A stretch of DNA of 64,000 nt from Axinella damicornis (lineage: Eukaryota; Porifera; Demospongiae; Axinellida; Axinellidae), in the NCBI GenBank assembly GCA_963931865.1, contig OZ007512.1, positions 10,735,160-10,799,159 of the forward strand. The letters are read 5' to 3'. Positions 62,583 through 64,000 of the stretch are shown in pieces (within the stretch, counting starts at the first letter, position 1; the number at the start of each line of letters is the position of its first letter). Under the pieces are notes generated by a model. That model saw only the letters and a list, made by a program, of their open reading frames with translations, was not told where the DNA came from and did no database searches. Both the position numbers and the translations under genes were made by a program.

Positions 62583-64000
62583 GGGATAGTTGCATGGTCA
62601 ACCACACAGCATGAAGCATATCTGCACTGCCTTGTAGGGACAGTGTGGTTGGACTCTGAGGGAGATGAGACAGTGTCTTACTGGAAGAGACTAAGTGTGG
62701 AGTGGAGGCATGGACTGGGGGAGGGGGGTATGACCGCACAGGAGGGTTGTAATGAGTACACAGAAGACCTCTTAGCGTTGGAGAGCAGAACAGCACCAGC
62801 CCAGTCAAGTGTACCCCCTGTTTTGACCAGTGTTTCTACTCCAGTGAACATCCCAGTATGGGAAGCTAGCCTGGCAGAGCATCCTGACCGGAGATATGTG
62901 GAGTACATCCTTAATGGTTTCAGATCTGGGTTCAGGATAGGCTATGACTATTCCTCACTCAGGCGGCCAGCCATGAAAAACATGAAATCGGCAACAGAGA
63001 TGGCCTACATAGTCGACAAAAACCTGGCACAGGAGGTGGAAGCCAGGAGGTTAATTGGGCCTCTATCGCCAATGAGTCTACCCCATGTCCACATCAGCCC
63101 ATTTGGGGTAATCCCCAAGAGTCAGCCAGGGAAGTGGAGGACCATACTGGACCTCTCATTCCCGCATGGGATGAGTGTGAACGATGGTATCCCAAAAGAC
63201 GTATGCTCCCTGAGGTATGTACGGGTGGATGACATTGTGGATAAGTTGGCAGTGAAGGGTCCAGGCACGCAGATGGCTAAAGTCGACATAGAGTTGGCTT
63301 ACCGAATGGTGCCAGTACACCCAAGCGACCGTCACCTCTTGGGGATGGAGTGGAGGGGTAATATATATGTGGATACGGCACTGCCATTTGGCCTACGGTC
63401 GGCCCCCAAAATTTTTAACTCGGTGGCAGATGCAATTGAATGGATCCTGAAGGCAAGGGGAGTCACCAACGTGTCTCACTACCTAGATAATTTCATTTTC
63501 ATAGGCGCGGCAGGTACCCCAGAGTGTCAGAGGAACTTACAATTGGTGCTTGAGGCATGCGCGGCTCTAGGGGTTCCCCTAGCCATGCATAAAGTGGAGG
63601 GCCCGAGTACATGCCTGATCTTTCTAGGCATACTCCTGGACACGGTCAATATGGAACTAAGGTTACCAGACGTGAAGCTGAAAGCTCTAAGTGTCTTAAT
63701 CAAGTCATGGTGGGGTAGGAAAGTGTGCTCTCGTCGGGAGCTGGAATCCTTGGCAGGCCATCTTTGCCACGCCTGCAAGGTAGTGAGACCAGGCAGAAGA
63801 TTCCTCAGAGGGATATTCCAGTTGATCTCGCAGTTCCCCAAACCTCACTACAAGATCAGGCTCAACACAGAATTCAGAGCGGACCTAGAGTGGTGGCATT
63901 CATTCCTCAAGGAATGGAATGGAGTGTCAATGCTCTACAAAGTAAGTCTAAGGGTACCAGATGGGGAAGTATGGAGTGATGCTTCGGGGTCTTGGGGTTG
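62583..64000 (+). CDS. Reverse transcriptase / RNase H of a DIRS-like element (3' end outside window)
   Basis: Open from after TAA 62580-62582 to the window end. RT motifs: GKWRTILDLS, MAKVDIELAYRMVPVHP, ALPFGLRSAPKIFN, then YLDNFIFIG at 63480-63506, where YLDD is expected; FLGILLDT; RRELESLAGHLCHACKVVRP. The start of RNase H, VWSDASGSWG, lies at the edge. The RELxxLxGxLxHAxxVVxPG signature fits DIRS-type RTs, which normally carry a tyrosine recombinase further 3', not visible here. The Asp-to-Asn change in the active site suggests an inactive copy. Confidence 0.75.

Overview
The window reads as nuclear DNA of an early-branching animal, most likely a sponge. This is an inference from four things: GT-AG split genes with short exons; invertebrate-style death-fold proteins (CARD, death domain); a tyrosine-kinase-like (TKL) kinase with an HRDLTAKN catalytic loop; and a very dense, diverse load of small DNA transposons beside a DIRS-type retrotransposon and a Crypton-type recombinase relic. 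There is no operon structure, and no rRNA or CRISPR. A 200-base run of N lies at 18215-18414. Exon borders below come from reading splice sites and checking that codon phase agrees across each intron; no transcript evidence was available.

Region 1 (0-25 kb) is a death-fold gene cluster. A minus-strand CARD protein (exons 10456-10558, 3009-3311, 241-566) is divergent from a plus-strand protein with two death domains (10796-13262). Just downstream is a second CARD gene (first exon 13790) with a first exon of exactly the same length as that of the first CARD gene. Its readable exons run into the N gap. Beyond the gap come Ser/Pro-rich linker exons and a complete, catalytically intact TKL kinase domain (23775-24760). 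Either a CARD gene and a kinase gene are adjacent, or one CARD-linker-kinase gene spans 13790-24760. All introns here with readable phase, except one inside the death-domain gene and possibly one entering the linker, are phase 1.

Region 2 (26.5-59 kb) is all minus strand and holds two head-to-tail ankyrin-repeat genes. The downstream gene starts at 55238. It has about seven ankyrin-type exons, mostly one 33-residue repeat per exon in phase 0, then a long Thr/Ala/Pro pentapeptide linker exon and two tandem copies of an unrecognised helical module, ending at 26544. The upstream gene (58927 to 55429) is cut off at its 5' side by transposons. A three-exon block with its introns is shared by both genes.

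Region 3 (60.4-64 kb) is a plus-strand DIRS-like retrotransposon. It has a gag-like region with a CCCH zinc finger and a frame change, then a reverse transcriptase/RNase H frame that runs off the window. Its active-site box reads YLDN rather than YLDD.

Mobile DNA fills the introns: a 9-bp-duplication MITE family starting TAGCCTCGTTCCCAGG, a MULE inside a Crypton relic, twin 601-bp piggyBac MITEs, nested hAT elements with a visible empty site, Tc1/mariner-like MITEs, a recurrent 1.1-kb element ending in a long palindrome, elements carrying a 29-bp minisatellite, and many long poly-G/poly-C runs. How the death-fold and ankyrin genes work together is inference: CARD, death-domain, kinase and ankyrin proteins are the usual parts of innate-immune or apoptosis signalling complexes.
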